Below are positions 61,735 through 64,000 of a stretch of DNA of 64,000 nucleotides, one piece after another (position 1 is the first letter of the stretch; each line of letters begins with the position of its first letter). Below the pieces are notes generated by a model that was given only the letters and a program-made list of their open reading frames with translations, searched no databases and was not told the origin of the DNA. Source of the DNA: VGBV01 sp963813725. Its GTDB lineage: Bacteria; Actinomycetota; Thermoleophilia; Solirubrobacterales; 70-9. A program made the translations under genes and the position numbers. The DNA lies in the NCBI GenBank assembly GCA_963813725.1, contig CAWFAI010000001.1, forward strand, positions 4,015 to 68,014, written 5' to 3'.

Positions 61735-62321
61735 CCCCTCCCCTGCCCCGCGAGCTCTTCGATCGCCCGGCGAGCCTCGGCCTCGAGGTCCCCCAGGGTG
61801 CCGTCGTTGCGGATGACGTGGTCGGCGCGGCGCGCCTTCTCCTCCTGGTCGAGCTGGCGCCCCTCGCGGCCCTCCAGCCCGGGCTGGCCGCGCTCGGCCA
61901 GGCGCCCCTCGCGAACCGAATCGTCGGCGATCACCGCCACCGTCGCGTCGAAGGCGTCCTCCATCGCGGCCTCGAACAGCAGCGGCACCTCGACCACCGC
62001 CACCTCGACCTCGGGACCAAGCTCCTGCCGCCACTTCATCACTGCCTCCCCCACGCGCGGGTGGGTCTGGGATTCGAGCCAGCGCAGCTCCTCGGGGCTC
62101 TCGAACACGATCTCGGCGACGCGGTTGCGGTCGACGCCTTCGCCCGGAGCCACCTCCTCGCCCCAGCGCTCCACCAGCAGGCTCCGCACGTCGTCGCGGT
62201 CCAGCAGGTCGTGGGCGACCTTGTCGGTGGACAGGGTCGCGGCTCCGGCGCGCTCGAAGGCGGCGAGCGCCTCCGACTTGCCCGCGCCTATTCCTCCCGT
62301 GAGACCGATGAAGCGAGTCAA
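61731..62321 (-). CDS. coaE: CoaE, dephospho-CoA kinase
   Basis: A 196-residue P-loop kinase for the last step of coenzyme A synthesis: FIGLTGGIGAGKSEALAAF (Walker A near residue 9), THPRVGEAVMKWRQ, VVEVPLLFEAAMED (VPLLFE signature) and RRADHVIRNDGTLGDL (lid). The start is TTG at 62321, ten bases after the rpsA stop. It continues the CoA theme of the panC/panB operon elsewhere in the window. The rpsA-coaE adjacency matches mycobacteria. Confidence 0.93.
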   Translation of the reverse strand: MTRFIGLTGGIGAGKSEALAAFERAGAATLSTDKVAHDLLDRDDVRSLLVERWGEEVAPGEGVDRNRVAEIVFESPEELRWLESQTHPRVGEAVMKWRQELGPEVEVAVVEVPLLFEAAMEDAFDATVAVIADDSVREGRLAERGQPGLEGREGRQLDQEEKARRADHVIRNDGTLGDLEAEARRAIEELAGQGRG

Positions 62322-62333
62322 GGGCGAAGCGCC

Positions 62334-63909
62334 CTAGCTCTTCTCGGCCGGGGCCTCCTCGGGAGGGCTGTCCTCCTCGGGCGCCTCCTGGGGCGGCGCA
62401 TCCTCGGCCGGCGCCTCCTGCTGGAGGGGCGTCCTCTGCGGGGGCCTCGGCCGGCGGCGCGTCCTCGACGGGCGCCTCGGCCGGGGGAGCGTCGGCGGGC
62501 ACGTCGGCCGGCGGGTCAGCCGCAGGCACCTCGGCCGCGGGCGCCTCCTCTTCGGCCGGCGTCTCCTCGGCGGGAACCTCAGCCGGCGCATCCTCGGCTG
62601 GCGCGTCCTCGGCCGGCGCATCCTCGGCCGGCGCATCCTCGGCGGGCGGCGCCTCGGCGGCCGGGGCGCCGTCCAGCGGCGGCGCGTCGCTCATGTCGCG
62701 CTGCGGAAGCTCCTGCCCCTCGACGCGCTTGACGCTCAGCGAAAGGCGGCGGCGGGAATCGTCCACCTCGAGGATCTGCACCTTCAGCTCGTCGCCGGGG
62801 CGCACGACCTCGGCGGGGCTCTCGACGTGGTGCTGGGCCAGCTCGGAGATGTGGACCAGTCCCTCGACGCCCGGCAGGATCTGGACGAAGGCGCCGAAAG
62901 CGACGATCTTGGTCACCTTGCCGTCGACGACGTCCCCTTCCTTGAACTCGTTCAGGACCTTCTGCCACGGGTCCTCCTGGGTCTGTTTCAGGCCCAGGGA
63001 GATGCGCTGGCGGTCGCGGTCGATGTCGAGCACCTTGACTCGCACGGTGTCGCCGATCGAGATCACCTCGGACGGGTGGTTGACGTGGCTCCAGGAGAGC
63101 TCGGAGATGTGGATCAGGCCGTCAATGCCCTCCAGGTCCACGAAGGCGCCGAAGTCGACGATGTTGGAGATCTTGCCCTCGACCACCTGGCCGGGCTGCA
63201 GGCGGCCCAGGATCTGCTCGCGGACCTCCTTGCGCTCCTCCTCCAGCACGGCGCGGCGCGAGAGCACGACGTTGTTGCGGCTGCGGTTGAGCTCGATCAC
63301 CTTGCACTCGAGCTTCGTGCCCATGAACTCGTCGAGGTTCTGGACGCGGCGGATGTCCACCAGCGAGGCGGGCAGGAAGCCGCGGACCCCGAGGTCCAGG
63401 ATCAGTCCGCCCTTGACGACCTCGATCACGGTGCCCTCGACGGGCTCGCCGGACTCGGCGGCGCCCTCGATGCGGCGCCACGCCTTCTCGAAGCGAGCGC
63501 GCTTCTTGGAGAGGATCAGGCGCCCCTCCTGGTCCTCCTTGGTGAGGACGAGGGCGTCCACCTCGTCGCCCAGGTCGACCTCGTCGGAGGGATCCACGGA
63601 CTTGCGGATCGAGAGCTCGTTCGAGGGGATGACGCCCTCGCTCTTGTAGCCGATGTCGACCAGCACCTCGTCCTTGTCGATGCGGACGACCTTGCCGCTG
63701 ACCACGTCGCCCTCCTCGAAGGGATGGATCGTCGAGGCGTAGTTGGGGACGAGCTTGCCGTCAACCTCGATCATGAGGTCGGCGGATCCGGCGCCGTTGG
63801 CGGGGGCGGGCGGCGCCTGCGCGGGCTCGCTCGGCTCGGCCGGCGGGGCCTCGGGCGCGGCTGCCGCCGCGTCGGCCTCAGGGTCGGTTGTCGTCTCGGG
63901 AGACGGCAT
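62334..63909 (-). CDS. rpsA: ribosomal protein S1, one frameshift in the acidic tail
   Basis: About 524 residues: Ala/Pro/Glu-rich N-terminus, then four S1 RNA-binding domains starting at FEEGDVVSGKVVRIDKDEVL (near 65), GEPVEGTVIEVVKGGLILDL (near 150), GQVVEGKISNIVDFGAFVDL (near 237) and GDVVDGKVTKIVAFGAFVQI (near 323), and a long tail of APAED-type repeats. An extra base near 62424 shifts the frame inside the tail; the alternative frame ends APEEDSPPEEAPAEKS with a stop at 62334. S1 helps mRNA binding to the 30S subunit. ATG at 63909 is chosen; a GTG at 63960 would add 17 residues. Confidence 0.92.
62582..62642. repeat. 15-bp tandem repeats in the rpsA tail
   Basis: About four consecutive near-identical 15-base units encode APAED repeats; more degenerate copies continue on both sides. 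The length is a multiple of three, so copy changes keep the frame. Confidence 0.85.
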
Positions 63910-63983
63910 GAACGCTGCAGTTTGGCAGAAGGGTGCGTAAAAGTTGGGCGGGGCAGTCACTTCAGCCGCAGGCGCCGCCGCGA

Positions 63984-63989
63984 TACCTT
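63984..63989 (+). promoter_or_regulatory. -10 element of leaderless promoter at the window end
   Basis: TACCTT, six bases, then ATG at 63996. Confidence 0.45.
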
Positions 63990-63995
63990 CCAGGC

Positions 63996-64000
63996 ATGGG
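63996..64000 (+). CDS. first bases of a divergent gene cut by the window edge
   Basis: Only ATGGG is visible. The call rests on the TACCTT hexamer six bases upstream and on the need for a gene to the right of the divergent rpsA promoter. By analogy with the mycobacterial polA-rpsA-coaE order the gene could be polA, which cannot be tested here. Confidence 0.35.

Noticed and set aside
62582..62642. CRISPR or other non-coding repeat array
   Set aside because: Short 15-bp units without spacers that encode APAED in the rpsA frame.

Overview
The window is high-GC chromosomal DNA that looks like a deep-branching actinobacterium of the Thermoleophilia / Solirubrobacterales type. This is inferred from gene content; no database search was possible. 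Supporting signs are GC-rich coding with frequent GTG/TTG starts, many LAAC-type lipoproteins with Asp-rich stretches after the lipobox, secreted proteins with lysine-rich tails, paired ferritin-like proteins beside tatAC, and the neighbourhood rpsA - coaE ... uvrB ... uvrA that recalls the polA-rpsA-coaE-uvrB-uvrA order of mycobacteria. I see no phage, insertion sequence, CRISPR array or plasmid function; this is core and house-keeping chromosome. Many genes carry single-base indels (13.2-17.4 kb, 23 kb, 34 kb, 38.6 kb, 48-53 kb, 58-62 kb). The two sides of each break read as one conserved protein, and most lesions look like one extra base, so I treat them as probable sequencing or assembly errors and annotate the whole gene.

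Layout. 0-3 kb: end of a LysR regulator divergent from a class-V aminotransferase, then a thioesterase / saccharopine-dehydrogenase-like pair. 3-6 kb: two ferritin-like proteins divergent from tatA-tatC. 6-11 kb: a heterodimeric ABC exporter, a lipoprotein and tRNA-Gln. 11-18 kb: a minus-strand operon with two APC permeases carrying UspA tails, a small membrane protein, two TrkA/RCK proteins and a flavoprotein reductase. 18-27.6 kb: K+-independent proton pyrophosphatase, a carboxylate-amine ligase, Rex, a glutaredoxin, the t6A genes tsaD/rimI/tsaB/tsaE, a metallohydrolase, uracil-DNA glycosylase and an FmdB zinc ribbon. 27.7-30.4 kb: pantothenate operon (DUF2520 oxidoreductase, panC, panB). 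30-42 kb: membrane and envelope genes, two potassium channels, a ROK kinase, an MFS exporter and an unannotated YjbQ gene broken by indels. 42-48 kb: uvrA and a secreted subtilase. 48-53 kb: MMPL transporter divergent from a three-gene two-component system. 53-57 kb: DUF202, cation/proton antiporter, uvrB. 57-61 kb: TetR divergent from a secreted copper protein, then a PhoD-like phosphatase. 61-64 kb: lytic transglycosylase, coaE, rpsA and the first bases of a divergent gene.

The strongest window-wide signal is promoter architecture: at least sixteen first-in-operon genes have a TANNNT hexamer exactly six or seven bases before the start codon, with no Shine-Dalgarno. This is the layout of leaderless mRNAs. 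It fixes several starts (FmdB at 27602, a membrane protein at 41994) and exposes a gene start in the last five bases. Inside operons, genes overlap by ATGA/GTGA junctions, implying coupled translation.

Functionally the window combines ion and energy homeostasis (pyrophosphatase, RCK-linked permeases, K+ channels, antiporter), redox sensing (Rex, glutaredoxin, ligase), envelope export (Tat, ABC, MMPL), nucleotide-excision and uracil repair, and tRNA modification. The least familiar pieces are the TetR/twin-operator/copper-protein unit at 57.2-59.4 kb, whose protein joins a PHM/SURNod19-like copper fold to a cupredoxin, and the permease operon at 12.5-17.7 kb.
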